Below are positions 14,660 through 23,139 of a stretch of DNA of 35,102 bases, piece after piece. The DNA is from an uncultured Collinsella sp. (GTDB lineage Bacteria; Actinomycetota; Coriobacteriia; Coriobacteriales; Coriobacteriaceae): contig UPXY01000018.1 of the NCBI GenBank assembly GCA_900538305.1, forward strand, positions 1 through 35,102, in the 5' to 3' direction. Below the pieces are notes generated by a model. The model saw only the letters and a program-made list of their open reading frames with translations, was not told the origin of the DNA and did not search any database. Positions within the stretch are counted from its first letter, which is position 1, and every line of letters starts with the position of its first letter. A program made the position numbers and the translations under genes.

Positions 14660-16354
14660 ATGTCCACCATTCCCGCGCCGATCGACGCTACCCAAACCCC
14701 TGCATGGAAGGCGCTTCAAGAGCATCATGACCGCCTGATTGAGGAAGGGATCAGCCTCAAGGACTGGTTCGCTGCAGACTCTGAGCGCGTCGAGAAGTTC
14801 TCGTTCGACGCTGGCGATCTGCACTTCGACCTCTCGCGCGACCTCATCACCGACGAGACGGTCAAGCTCCTGTGCGACCTCGGCCGCGCCGTGGGCGTCG
14901 AAGAGCGGCGCGAGGCCATGTTCTCGGGCGAGCATATCAACACTACCGAGGATCGCGCCGTGTTGCATACCGCGCTCCGCCGCCCGAAGGAGCAGGCGGG
15001 TACGCTCGTCGTCGACGGCCAGGATGTCGTGGCGGACGTCCATGAGGTTTTGACGCGCATGTACGCCTTCGCGAACCGCGTGCGCTCGGGTGAGTGGCGC
15101 GGCGTTTCCGGCAAGAAGATCGAGCATGTGGTCTCCGTGGGTATCGGCGGCTCCGACCTGGGCCCTGTCATGGCATACGAGGCGCTCAAGGTCTACGCTG
15201 ACGCAGGGATCGACTGCCGCTATATCTCAAATATCGATCCGAACGACGCGGCCGAAAAGCTCCGCGGTCTCGACCCGGAGACCACGCTCGTGATCATCGT
15301 CTCGAAGACATTCACCACGCTCGAGACGCTCACGAACGCGCGCGAGGTGCGCACGTGGATGCTCGACGCCTTGAAGGCGGCCAGCGCGATCGACGGTTCC
15401 GATGAGAGCTGTGCCGAGGCGACGCGCAAGCACTTCGTCGCGGTTTCGACGGCGCTCGACCTTGTTGCGGAGTTCGGCATCGACCCAGAGAACGCGTTCG
15501 GCTTCTGGAACTGGGTGGGCGGCCGCTATTCCGTGGATTCCGCGGTAGGGCTTTCGCTCATCGTGGCCTTGGGGCCGGAGCGCTTCCAGGAGTTCCTCGC
15601 GGGCTTCCGCGCTATCGACGAGTATTTCCAGAACACACCGCTCGAGGAGAATGTCGTCGCGCTCATGGGTCTCATGAACGTGTGGTACGTGAACTTCTTC
15701 GACGCGGAGAGCCATGCTGTGCTGCCCTATAACCAGTACTTGCACCGCTTCCCTGCGTACCTGCAGCAGCTCACCATGGAGTCGAACGGTAAGGGCGTGC
15801 GCTGGGACGGCTCCGCGGTGACTTCGCCCACCGGCGAGATCTTCTGGGGCGAGCCGGGTACGAACGGCCAGCACGCGTTCTACCAGCTCATCCACCAGGG
15901 CACGCGCATGGTGCCGGCAGACTTCATCGCCTTTGCAAACACACCGCACCCGGTGAAGGACTCCGATCAGGATGTCCATGAGCTCTTCCTGGGCAACTTC
16001 CTCGCCCAGACGAAGGCACTCGCCTTCGGCAAGACGGCCGACGAGGTGCGCGCCGAGGGGACGCCGGAAGAGATCGTTCCGGCGCGCGTGTTCACGGGCA
16101 ACCGTCCCACGACCACGATTTTCGGCGACACACTCACCCCGTTCGCGCTTGGCGAGCTCATCGCGGTCTACGAGCACATCACGTTTGTCCAGGGCACGGT
16201 ATGGGGCATCGACTCCTACGACCAGTGGGGCGTTGAGCTCGGCAAGCAGCTTGCCAAGCAGATCACGCCGGCTTTCCATGACGACGCCGCTCTCGAGCAG
16301 CAGGACCCGGCGACTCAGGCGCTCATCCGTTACTACCGGGAGCATCGCCGCTAA
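14660..16354 (+). CDS. pgi: Glucose-6-phosphate isomerase
   Basis: 564-residue glycolytic enzyme interconverting glucose 6-phosphate and fructose 6-phosphate. Both family signatures are visible: VGGRYSVDSAVGLS near residue 290 and YDQWGVELGKQLA near 520. The phosphate-binding SKTFTTLETLTNA segment is at about 215, and the active-site MESNGKGV and HQGTRMVPADFI segments follow. Length fits the long bacterial form. GAGGAGG precedes the ATG. It forms an operon with the EamA gene three bases downstream. It is a natural entry point for hexose phosphates made by the deglycases further right. Confidence 0.97.
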   Translation: MSTIPAPIDATQTPAWKALQEHHDRLIEEGISLKDWFAADSERVEKFSFDAGDLHFDLSRDLITDETVKLLCDLGRAVGVEERREAMFSGEHINTTEDRAVLHTALRRPKEQAGTLVVDGQDVVADVHEVLTRMYAFANRVRSGEWRGVSGKKIEHVVSVGIGGSDLGPVMAYEALKVYADAGIDCRYISNIDPNDAAEKLRGLDPETTLVIIVSKTFTTLETLTNAREVRTWMLDALKAASAIDGSDESCAEATRKHFVAVSTALDLVAEFGIDPENAFGFWNWVGGRYSVDSAVGLSLIVALGPERFQEFLAGFRAIDEYFQNTPLEENVVALMGLMNVWYVNFFDAESHAVLPYNQYLHRFPAYLQQLTMESNGKGVRWDGSAVTSPTGEIFWGEPGTNGQHAFYQLIHQGTRMVPADFIAFANTPHPVKDSDQDVHELFLGNFLAQTKALAFGKTADEVRAEGTPEEIVPARVFTGNRPTTTIFGDTLTPFALGELIAVYEHITFVQGTVWGIDSYDQWGVELGKQLAKQITPAFHDDAALEQQDPATQALIRYYREHRR

Positions 16355-16357
16355 GCT

Positions 16358-17374
16358 ATGACAAAGAACGATCTAGGTGCCGCATCCGCTCCGCAGGAGC
16401 CAGAAGGCTTCTTCGGGGCGGATGCTCCCGTTGACATCGAAGACCGTGCACCGGGTGCGCGCCTGCGTGGCGCCGGTGCCCGTTCGCCGCTGTTTTGGAA
16501 GCTCATGCTTGCCGCGATGGCAGTCATGTGGGGGTACTCGTTCTTCGTCATGAAAGACGTGCTCGATACCGTGCCGACCTTCACGCTTCTGGAATGCCGC
16601 TTTCTCGGATCGGCGCTCATCATGTTCGCGTTGTTCCGCAGACGCATCGTCCGGCACTTCAACGCGAGGAACATCGCCGTCGGCGTTGCCATGGGGGCGT
16701 CGCTCGGTCTCGCCTACGCGTTCCAAACGCTTGGTCTTGTTGAGACGACGGCTGGCAAGAGCGCGTTTCTCACGGGGACGTACTGCATCCTCGTGCCGTT
16801 CATAAGCTACTTCATGGCACGCGAGCCGCTCACGCGCTTCAACCTCGGGGCGGCCCTTCTCTGCTTGGCGGGCATCGCGCTCGTGGCGCTCGATAGCCTT
16901 TCGGTGAATCGCGGCGACGCGCTCACGCTTGTTGGCGCCGTGTTCTTTGCACTTCAGATTGCCACGGCAGCGCGGTATGGCCGAGAGCTCGATGTCAACG
17001 TTATCACGTTCTGGATGTTTCTCACCGTCGGCGTGATGGATGCCGTTGCGGCGCTTGCTGTCGAGCCGCCGATTACCTCGATCGCTTGGTCACCCGTGGT
17101 TATCGCGACCATTGCATTCCTTGCGCTCTTCTGCACGTGCATCGGTATGCTCGTTCAGAATCTCGCGCTCGCGCACGTCCCGCCTGCGACCGGGTCGCTC
17201 CTGCTTTCGCTCGAGTCTCCCTCGGGTGTGCTGTTTTCCGTGCTGCTTGCTAGCGAGGTTCTCACAGGCAGGCTCGTCGCGGGATTCGTGCTCATCTTCT
17301 GTTCCATCGTGCTCTCCGAGACGCATCTCTCATTTCTGCGTCCGCTCCTGCTGCGTCCTGCTCGCAACAGATAG
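16358..17374 (+). CDS. EamA/DMT-family transporter
   Basis: 338-residue integral membrane protein of the drug/metabolite transporter superfamily with about ten helices and the internal EamA duplication. The first repeat starts LMLAAMAVMWGYSFFVMKDVL and the second starts GDALTLVGAVFFALQIATAARYG. The family features LGLAYAFQTLGLVETTAGKSAFLTGTY and FCTCIGMLVQNLALAHVPPATGSLLLSLE are present. The first 45 residues are a polar cytoplasmic extension. It begins three bases after the pgi stop, so it is cotranscribed. Substrate unknown. Confidence 0.92.
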   Translation: MTKNDLGAASAPQEPEGFFGADAPVDIEDRAPGARLRGAGARSPLFWKLMLAAMAVMWGYSFFVMKDVLDTVPTFTLLECRFLGSALIMFALFRRRIVRHFNARNIAVGVAMGASLGLAYAFQTLGLVETTAGKSAFLTGTYCILVPFISYFMAREPLTRFNLGAALLCLAGIALVALDSLSVNRGDALTLVGAVFFALQIATAARYGRELDVNVITFWMFLTVGVMDAVAALAVEPPITSIAWSPVVIATIAFLALFCTCIGMLVQNLALAHVPPATGSLLLSLESPSGVLFSVLLASEVLTGRLVAGFVLIFCSIVLSETHLSFLRPLLLRPARNR

Positions 17375-17453
17375 ATTTCCTGGCATCGTCGGGACGTTTA
17401 CCTTACGCTGAGACCGTTTGCCGAGTGGATCGTCGTCGGTGTGCGTCTGGTCG

Positions 17454-17488
17454 TATACTATGACGTGTCAAGACAACATATAACGTAT
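17454..17488 (+). promoter_or_regulatory. Promoter -10 and operator of the first gntR gene
   Basis: A -10 hexamer TATACT (17454-17459) is followed by the operator-like CATATAACGTAT (17477-17488), which shares TATAACGT with the sites at 18428-18504 and 27564. The site lies where the transcript would start, 15 bases before the gntR ATG, suggesting self-repression. Confidence 0.6.
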
Positions 17489-17503
17489 TCGAAAGGCGCT
17501 GTC

Positions 17504-18241
17504 ATGCCCTCGGAACTCGATCACACATCGCAAGAACCTCTGTACCTTCAGGTTATCGAAGACATCCGCCGCGATATCGCCTCGGGACTGTATCGCGCGG
17601 GGGAGAAGATCCCCTCTGAGCTCGAGCTTGGCGACATCTACCGCGTGAGTCGCATCACCGTACGCAACGCGGTGAAGGTGCTCGAGAAGGAAGGCCTGCT
17701 CGTCAAGCGCCAGGGGAAGGGCACGTTTGTGACGGCCGAAGCCGAGCACAAGGCACCGTTCGAGAACGATGACATCGTTCGAAGCTTCACGAAGACCTGC
17801 GAGAACAACGGCGTCGTCCCGGGTGCGCGACTCGTAGTGTGCGAGCGTACCCTGCTCCCGTTCGATCGCCCCGGCTTCTTCGGAGGTGCCGATAACGGGG
17901 CTGCGATTCGCGTCATACGCGTGCGTACAGCCGACGATGTGCCTCTTATGGTTGAAGATAACCTTTTCGACCCGGTGAAATACCGCTTCCTGCTCGATGA
18001 GAACCTTGAAGACCGTTCCATCTTCGAGGTCATCGAGCGGAAGACCGGACTCGTACCGCGCAACAGCACCGATTGCATCTTAAGCATGGAGCGCGCGACA
18101 CCGCAGTTGGCCGAATTGCTCGATGTGGCGGAGAACGAGCCTTTATTCACGGTGAGCGGTGAGTACTCCGATCAATACGGTGACCCCATGTTCCTCGGGC
18201 TTCAGCATGTAGTTGGGAAGCACTACAGTTTCCGTCTCTAG
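17504..18241 (+). CDS. GntR/HutC-family regulator (first of four)
   Basis: 245-residue transcription regulator. The winged HTH is at residues about 10-75 (PLYLQVIEDIRRDIASG, KIPSELELGDIYRVSRITVRNAVKVLEKEG, KRQGKGTFV). The UTRA ligand-binding domain spans about 95-240 and ends GLQHVVGKHYSFRL. HutC-type regulators bind sugar phosphates or amino sugars and release their operators. The ATG at 17504 has GAAAGG seven bases upstream. The matching TATAACGT sites in front of this gene, of the SIS gene at 18623 and of the MFS gene at 27658 make it the best candidate to control them. It resembles the GntR at 34282 in layout and at its C-terminal end. Confidence 0.92.
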   Translation: MPSELDHTSQEPLYLQVIEDIRRDIASGLYRAGEKIPSELELGDIYRVSRITVRNAVKVLEKEGLLVKRQGKGTFVTAEAEHKAPFENDDIVRSFTKTCENNGVVPGARLVVCERTLLPFDRPGFFGGADNGAAIRVIRVRTADDVPLMVEDNLFDPVKYRFLLDENLEDRSIFEVIERKTGLVPRNSTDCILSMERATPQLAELLDVAENEPLFTVSGEYSDQYGDPMFLGLQHVVGKHYSFRL

Positions 18242-18252
18242 ACTCAACTGCG

Positions 18253-18391
18253 CGTCACTTCGTCCGTCACTTTGGGGACGGTTAGGCTTGAGCAGAAAAC
18301 GATACGTTGGAGGCGGGTGCGCTTGCGTCGTATTCGGCGCAAAGACACCCGTCCCCATAGCGACGTCCGTCAAAGTATGCCCGAAGTGACG
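18253..18391. repeat. MITE-like imperfect palindrome (139 bp)
   Basis: Terminal 10-bp perfect inverted repeats CGTCACTTCG (18253-18262) and CGAAGTGACG (18382-18391), with an inner pair GGGGACGG (18274-18281) and CCGTCCCC (18349-18356). It occupies the first part of the 381-base gap between gntR and the SIS gene; the rest of the gap holds the operators at 18428-18504. No coding frame of note inside. It shares the CCGTCCCC core with the other intergenic palindromes of the window. Confidence 0.6.
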
Positions 18392-18427
18392 TGGATCGTT
18401 GAAGTTTGAACATGGTGTGGTGAAGCA

Positions 18428-18456
18428 ATATAACGTTATATAACGTCTATACGTTT
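18428..18456. promoter_or_regulatory. Operator cluster 1 upstream of the first SIS gene
   Basis: A perfect 14-bp palindrome ATATAACGTTATAT (18428-18441) is followed by a second TATAACGT (18439-18446) ten bases after the first and a degenerate TATACGT (18448-18454). The ten-base period places the half sites on one face of the DNA helix. The AT-rich block is striking in GC-rich surroundings. Probable binding site for the GntR encoded at 17504. Confidence 0.72.
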
Positions 18457-18484
18457 ACCGGAAAAATCCTACCACTCACCGCTG

Positions 18485-18504
18485 TCATATAACGTCATAT
18501 AACC
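18485..18504. promoter_or_regulatory. Operator cluster 2 upstream of the first SIS gene
   Basis: TCATATAACG repeated directly at 18485-18494 and, with one change, at 18495-18504. It contains the same TATAAC core as cluster 1, about 50 bases upstream. Two clusters at this spacing would allow DNA looping or cooperative repression of the gene at 18623. Confidence 0.68.
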
Positions 18505-18622
18505 AATTTGGTATCTTGTCATCAGCGGAAGTGCGTGCGACGCGGAGCAAGGGAGAACGCCTCGCGCCGCAGGTGCAACCCCGCGCTGCCTTATTGCATG
18601 ACGACACGAGAAAGGAATGCTC

Positions 18623-19690
18623 ATGGCAGAGACGGAGAAGGTCGAGATCATGAACTTCGACCAGGAGGGCTACCTCGAGGACGGCAAGGCGCTCGTCGAG
18701 ACCGGCAAGCAGATGGCCGCCATGGCCGACAAGATCGCCGACGAGGGCTACGACGCGATCTTCCTCATGGGCGTGGGCGGCACCTGGGACGAGCTCATGC
18801 AGCTCGAGTACCTCATGAACAAGTTCGGCGACAAGGACCTCGAGGTCTACCTCATCCACGCCGCCGAGTGGAACGTCTCCGGCCACAAGCGCATGACCGA
18901 GAAGTCCGTCGTGCTCACCGCCTCCGAGTCCGGCACCACGCCCGAGGTCCTCGAGGCCGTGGGGAAGATGAAGGAGATGGGCGTCCGCGTCGTCGCCATG
19001 ACGAGCCCCGACGGCCCCATCGGCCAGGCCGTGGGCGCCGAGGGCTGCGTCAAGATGGCCAGCGACCACGGCTCGGGCGGCTGCGAGAAGGGCTACTACC
19101 TCGCGGACTGCTTCGGCCTGCGCCTCCTCTACCGCCGCGGCTGCTTCCCCAAGTACGACAAGTTCATCGAGCAGACCGCCGACATCTGGAAGGACCTGCT
19201 CGACATCCGCAAGAAGTTCGAGCCCAAGGCCGAGGAGCTCGCCAAGAGGTACGCCCTCGCGCCCTACACCATGTTCGTGGGCTCCGGCGCGCTCTGGGGC
19301 GAGACGATCCTCTTCGCCATGTGCATCCTCGAGGAGATGCAGTGGAAGCGCACCCGCTACATCACCTCCGCCGACTTCTTCCACGGCACGCTCGAGCTCG
19401 TGGAGAGGGACGTGCCCGTGTTCCTGTTCAAGGGCGAGGACGAGTGCCGCAAGCTCGACGAGCGCGTCGAGGCCTTCCTCACCAACTTCGCCGACCGCAC
19501 CAAGGACGAGGACATCGTGGTGATCGACACCGCCGAGTACGCCATCCCCGGCCTCGACGACGACTTCCGCGTCATCGTCTCCCCGTGGATCCTCACCATC
19601 CTCGTGACCGACCGCCTCGCCCGCTACTACGAGACGGTCACCAAGCACAACCTCAAGTATCGTCGTTACTATCACCAGTTCGACTACTAA
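18623..19690 (+). CDS. SIS-domain sugar-phosphate deglycase/isomerase, FrlB-like (1)
   Basis: 355-residue protein with two SIS domains. The first domain has FLMGVGGTWDELMQLEY and the phosphosugar loop LTASESGTTPEVLEAVG. The second has MFVGSGALWGETILFAM and TSADFFHGTLELVERDVPVF, the equivalent of the SGEFRHGPLE..EPG motif of fructoselysine-6-phosphate deglycase, and it ends in an RRYYHQFDY tail like FrlB. It probably splits a 6-phosphorylated glycated amine into hexose 6-phosphate and amine, or isomerises an amino-sugar phosphate. The ATG at 18623 has AAAGGA six bases upstream. Codon use is extremely biased to C or G in the third position, much more than its neighbours, which points to very high expression. 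A strong terminator follows, and two operator clusters precede it. Confidence 0.88.
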   Translation: MAETEKVEIMNFDQEGYLEDGKALVETGKQMAAMADKIADEGYDAIFLMGVGGTWDELMQLEYLMNKFGDKDLEVYLIHAAEWNVSGHKRMTEKSVVLTASESGTTPEVLEAVGKMKEMGVRVVAMTSPDGPIGQAVGAEGCVKMASDHGSGGCEKGYYLADCFGLRLLYRRGCFPKYDKFIEQTADIWKDLLDIRKKFEPKAEELAKRYALAPYTMFVGSGALWGETILFAMCILEEMQWKRTRYITSADFFHGTLELVERDVPVFLFKGEDECRKLDERVEAFLTNFADRTKDEDIVVIDTAEYAIPGLDDDFRVIVSPWILTILVTDRLARYYETVTKHNLKYRRYYHQFDY

Positions 19691-19735
19691 AGGCTGCGCC
19701 TGGTAGCAGGCTTTGATAGACCAAGGTCGATGAAG

Positions 19736-19767
19736 GGCGGCCGGGGGCTCGGCTCCCGGCCGCCTTT
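19736..19767 (+). terminator. Rho-independent terminator after the first SIS gene
   Basis: GGCGGCCGGG (19736-19745) pairs with CCCGGCCGCC (19755-19764), loop of nine, followed by TTT. It lies 46 bases after the stop codon. Confidence 0.85.
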
Positions 19768-19791
19768 GTGCACATGAGCGGGGGGATGCAC

Positions 19792-20661
19792 ATGGATACG
19801 GGTCATCGCATGAACACGGGGTACCTTTGGCTGCTCGGCACGGCGGTCGCATGGAGCTTTTCGGGCGTCTTTACGAAGCTCAATAGCCAACCTGGATTCC
19901 TTATCAGCGCGGTATCGTCCATCGTCGCCCTGCTGTTTTACTTCACGGTGATCCGCCCTACGATTCATGTGTCGAAGCTCGTGGTGGCAGCGGGCCTCGC
20001 ATCGTATTTCATGGGCATCACCTTTACGTATGCGAACAAGCTCACGAGCGTGGGAAGCGCCATCGTACTCCAGTACAGCTCAATGGCGTTCGTGGCGCTC
20101 TATGAGGCCATCGAGCAGCGGAGGATTCCGCCGGCGCGCAAGGTGCTCGTCATCATTATGGCGCTCACGGGCATGGTCGTGTTCTTCTTCGACAGCCTCT
20201 CGCCAGAAAACGTGCTGGGAAATCTCCTAGCGATCATCTCGGGCGCGTTTTTCGGCCTTATGTTCTTTCTGAATGCCAAGCGCGGGTCGTCGCCTGTGAC
20301 GTCGGCGATGATCAGCTGCGCGATCTCCGTGCTGCCCGGCCTGCTCTACATCCCGCAGCTTTCCCAGGTGAGGCCGCATGAGTGGGGGCTTATGGCAGGC
20401 GCCGGCGTCGTATGTTCCGGCTTGGCGAACGTGTGCTTCTCGCGGGGCATCACGCGGGCGAACCCGCTCACCGCGAATCTTATTACTATGCTTGAGGTCG
20501 TTTTCGCTCCTACGTGGGCATTCGTCTTCTTCCACGAGAGCTTCGGGCGCTTCGCGCTCGCGGGCACGGTGCTTATCATCGGCAGCATCATCGTGAACCT
20601 CGTGCTCGAGCAGCGCGAGAAAGATGCCGCCGCTCAGCCCTCGCCCGAGCTCGCCGCGTGA
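19792..20661 (+). CDS. EamA/DMT-family transporter
   Basis: About 289 residues with ten predicted membrane helices in two EamA repeats: YLWLLGTAVAWSFSGVFTKL in the first and NLLAIISGAFFGLMFFLNAKRG in the second. The typical SAIVLQYSSMAFVALYEA and LANVCFSRGITRANPLTANLI segments are present. Several in-frame starts exist (19774, 19786, 19792, 19810); 19792 is chosen for the GGGGGG run six bases upstream. It sits between the first and second SIS genes and could carry a product or substrate of the island, though DMT proteins often export amino acids or metabolites. Confidence 0.9.
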   Translation: MDTGHRMNTGYLWLLGTAVAWSFSGVFTKLNSQPGFLISAVSSIVALLFYFTVIRPTIHVSKLVVAAGLASYFMGITFTYANKLTSVGSAIVLQYSSMAFVALYEAIEQRRIPPARKVLVIIMALTGMVVFFFDSLSPENVLGNLLAIISGAFFGLMFFLNAKRGSSPVTSAMISCAISVLPGLLYIPQLSQVRPHEWGLMAGAGVVCSGLANVCFSRGITRANPLTANLITMLEVVFAPTWAFVFFHESFGRFALAGTVLIIGSIIVNLVLEQREKDAAAQPSPELAA

Positions 20662-20685
20662 GAATCTAAGGCCTGGACGAAAACA

Positions 20686-21786
20686 TCATTGGTGGGCGGC
20701 GCGGTAGGATTCCGTCTTGCTCGAGACGATACGCTCGAAGCGTCGCATGAGCGGATGCTCGTCCTCGCAATCGAGCTCAGACATAGCTCGCGCGCAGAGG
20801 TATTGGAAGGGCGCGACGAGCGCGATAGGCGATATGAGCTCGCTCACCGCGTGTCCTTCGGCGGCGATTATCCGCTCGTCCTTGCCCGGTCGCGTGCTCA
20901 CGAGATACGCTCGGTCGGTGACCTCGGAGGCGGCGCGCCAGATGTCGAAGGTGCGGCCTGGCATCGGGTCGGTATCGATGACGAACACCGTGTAGGCAGG
21001 CGTGAGCTGCATGTTCGGCCCGTGGATGAACTCCTCGGGTTCATAGGTGATCGCTGGTACCTTGAGCGTTTCCTGGATCTTGAGAGCGCCTTCGAGTGCC
21101 GTCGCATAGTTCGGGCCATCACCGAGCACGAACGTGGGACCGGGCGAGAGGAATGCCAGCTCGTGTGCTTCGAAGACCGCCTCCATGCGTGTCGCGAGCG
21201 CGCCATGGAGCGCAGCGGCCTCTTCAAGCTCTGCCATCCAGCGCTCTAACTCGCCCACGGAAATCTCGCCCGTGCGCTCTGCGCAGGTGAGTGCGAACAA
21301 GGTGAGAAACTCCATGAGGGTGACGAGGCCAACCGTCACGAAGCCGACGGTCTCTACGCCCACGCCGTAGTCCACAACCGCGTCGGCATGCCCGCGCACG
21401 TCCGCCTCGATGTTGCCGGTGAGCACGACGGCCTCGCGTCCCAGTTCGCGCGCCGTGTCGAGCGCTGCGATGATATTCGTGCTGCATCCGCTCTGCGACA
21501 CCATGACCTCGAAGGCGGGCGACATCGCGGTGCCGTAGCGCACATAGTACCCGGGTGTGACCACGTCGACGCGCGCGCCGAGCACGTGCTCCATAAAGGG
21601 CTGCATGGCGCAGCAAGCATGGTAGGAAGAACCGCAGGCAACAAAACGCATGCTCGCGTGGCCGGCTGCAACGGCGCTGCGGTAGCGTTCAACGAGCGCG
21701 TCGCAAAGCTCCTCACTTCGCTTCACATTTTCGTTGAGCCTCACGGGGCATTCGCGAACGTAATCGAGCATCGTCATGCCGCTCAT
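20686..21786 (-). CDS. SIS-domain protein, GlmS/AgaS/GfrF-like (2)
   Basis: 366 residues, two SIS domains without a glutaminase domain. The first begins FVACGSSYHACCAMQPFME and has VMVSQSGCSTNIIAALDTAR as phosphosugar loop. The second has FVLGDGPNYATALEGALKIQETLKVPA and YEPEEFIHGPNMQL, closely following the isomerase half of GlmS and AgaS. Related proteins deaminate or deglycate amino-sugar or glycated-lysine phosphates (GfrF type). The ATG at 21786 follows GGGAGG. It is the only gene of the island on the minus strand and is divergent from an unknown gene and two gntR genes, sharing overlapping promoters with them. Confidence 0.87.
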   Translation of the reverse strand: MSGMTMLDYVRECPVRLNENVKRSEELCDALVERYRSAVAAGHASMRFVACGSSYHACCAMQPFMEHVLGARVDVVTPGYYVRYGTAMSPAFEVMVSQSGCSTNIIAALDTARELGREAVVLTGNIEADVRGHADAVVDYGVGVETVGFVTVGLVTLMEFLTLFALTCAERTGEISVGELERWMAELEEAAALHGALATRMEAVFEAHELAFLSPGPTFVLGDGPNYATALEGALKIQETLKVPAITYEPEEFIHGPNMQLTPAYTVFVIDTDPMPGRTFDIWRAASEVTDRAYLVSTRPGKDERIIAAEGHAVSELISPIALVAPFQYLCARAMSELDCEDEHPLMRRFERIVSSKTESYRAAHQ

Positions 21787-21816
21787 GGAAGACCTCCCGC
21801 CATCTACGGATTGGAA

Positions 21817-21851
21817 TTGGTATTAAATTAATCGAATAGATATAGTTACAA
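21817..21851. promoter_or_regulatory. Overlapping divergent promoters
   Basis: Plus strand: TTGGTA (21817-21822), 18-base spacer, TATAGT (21841-21846), toward the gene at 21885. Minus strand: TTGTAA (complement of 21846-21851), 18-base spacer, TTTAAT (complement of 21822-21827), toward the SIS gene ending at 20686. The two polymerase sites lie on the same AT-rich 35 bases and would exclude each other. Confidence 0.55.
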
Positions 21852-21884
21852 CAAGCGTGAATGAGCAAGAAACGGAGAGCGGTC

Positions 21885-22364
21885 ATGAACGAGCCCCAAG
21901 CGGTCGGCGATGCCTTCGAGGCGACCCGCACCATACTCGCGCCGATGACGATGTTCGGCATCCCCGAGGTGTTGCTCGATGAGGCCAGGGGGCTATGGAG
22001 CATCCGGCAGCCCGGTGCGCCGAGGCCGACCGTCTACCGCTGTGAAGACGTCGCTGCCTGCGAGATCGTCGAGGTCGAACCCGAGCGCGCGGAGGCACCG
22101 GAGGGTCTCAAGGGCGTTGGCGAAATCGTCATGAACCCCATGGCCGTCTCGCGTGGAAACGCCCTGCGCCGCGGGAATCGCATTCTCGGCGTCGTCGTGC
22201 AGGTGATCGTGCGCAGGTCAGATGCCGCACCCGTGGAGGTGAACATCAAGCTCTGGCTGCGCCAGCTCAAGCGCGGCACGCGGGCGTACCGCAACGTCAT
22301 GGAGAGCGCCCGCGAGCTCAAAGGCGTCTTCGATGAGATGATAGCGGGGCAGGGAAATGGCTAA
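21885..22364 (+). CDS. Uncharacterised protein coupled to gntR
   Basis: 159-residue soluble protein of mixed alpha/beta character; no family recognised. An early hydrophobic, Met-rich segment (TILAPMTMFGIPEVLL) is followed by YRCEDVAACEIVEVEPE, a pattern reminiscent of PH-like bacterial domains that read a stored setting, then strands RILGVVVQVIVRR and PVEVNIKLWL and a helical tail. The ATG at 21885 has GGAGAG seven bases upstream; an ATG at 21861 lacks one. Its stop overlaps the next gntR start by eight bases (ATGGCTAA), so the three genes 21885-23878 form one coupled unit. A role as accessory to the two regulators is inference only. Confidence 0.78.
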   Translation: MNEPQAVGDAFEATRTILAPMTMFGIPEVLLDEARGLWSIRQPGAPRPTVYRCEDVAACEIVEVEPERAEAPEGLKGVGEIVMNPMAVSRGNALRRGNRILGVVVQVIVRRSDAAPVEVNIKLWLRQLKRGTRAYRNVMESARELKGVFDEMIAGQGNG

Positions 22365-23139
22365 GCGCGTCGAGGTCTCTCCCTTCGATAGGGCATACGA
22401 GGGCATCCTGGAATACATCGACGCACACGGGCTTTCCGAGGGCGACCGTCTTCCCTCCGAGCGCGAGCTATGCGTCACCCTCGACGTCTCCCGCACGACG
22501 CTGAGAAGCGCCCTTGCCGAGCTCTCGGCGCACCATATCGTCGATTGCAAGCCCGGTGCGGGCAGTTTCGTGTGTCCGCCCCTTCCGACCATCCACCTCG
22601 ACGACCTCTCGGGCTTCAGCGAGATCGTCCACAAGATCGGGAAGACGCCGGTCTCACACGTCGTATGGAAGGGCGTCATCGCCTGTCCGGACGACATCGC
22701 GCCCCGTCTTGCCCTTGCCGCCGGCGACCCCGTGTTCCAGCTCAGGCGCGTGCGCTGCGTCGAAGACGAGGCGGTCTGCCTCGAGACTTCGTTCGTCTCG
22801 GTGCGTGCGTGCCCGGGAATCGAGGCCATCGATTTTTCGAAGGAATCGCTCACGGCGACCCTGGAGAGCCGCTACGGCATGCCCACCGTGCACACGTCGC
22901 TCACGGTCTCGGTGGGACGCGCTTCGAAAGATGAGGCGGCGCTCCTGTCTATCCCTGCGCGCGATCTCATCTTCTTCGAGCGCGGCATGCGCACGGACGA
23001 CGACCTGTCGCCGGTTGAATACTATGAGTCGCTGTACGTGCCCGAGCGCTTCGGCATCGTATGCAACACCGTGTTCAAGCAGCCCGCGCTTGCATCGGCG
23101 GGCTCGGAGGGAGGTGCGGCGCATGGCCAAGGGCTATAG
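22357..23139 (+). CDS. GntR/HutC-family regulator (second)
   Basis: 260 residues. The HTH is at about 10-75 (FDRAYEGILEYIDAHGLSEG, RLPSERELCVTLDVSRTTLRSALAELS) with a wing KPGAGSFV. The UTRA domain runs from about 95 to 245 (TPVSHVVWKGVIACPDDIA, GDPVFQLRRVRCVEDEAVCLETSF). Compared with regulator 3 the HTH is more divergent. It is translated by coupling from the preceding gene and overlaps the next gntR start by 17 bases. Likely target: the divergent SIS gene or the PTS operon. Confidence 0.9.
   Translation: MAKRVEVSPFDRAYEGILEYIDAHGLSEGDRLPSERELCVTLDVSRTTLRSALAELSAHHIVDCKPGAGSFVCPPLPTIHLDDLSGFSEIVHKIGKTPVSHVVWKGVIACPDDIAPRLALAAGDPVFQLRRVRCVEDEAVCLETSFVSVRACPGIEAIDFSKESLTATLESRYGMPTVHTSLTVSVGRASKDEAALLSIPARDLIFFERGMRTDDDLSPVEYYESLYVPERFGIVCNTVFKQPALASAGSEGGAAHGQGL

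Noticed and set aside
18428..18504. CRISPR-like short repeats
   Set aside because: Spacing of ten bases and palindromic core fit operators; there are no spacers or cas genes.
18485..19852. Long minus-strand open frame opposite the first SIS gene
   Set aside because: Translation is rich in Leu, Val, Gly, Glu and His repeats caused by the codon bias of the SIS gene; no start signal or family motif.
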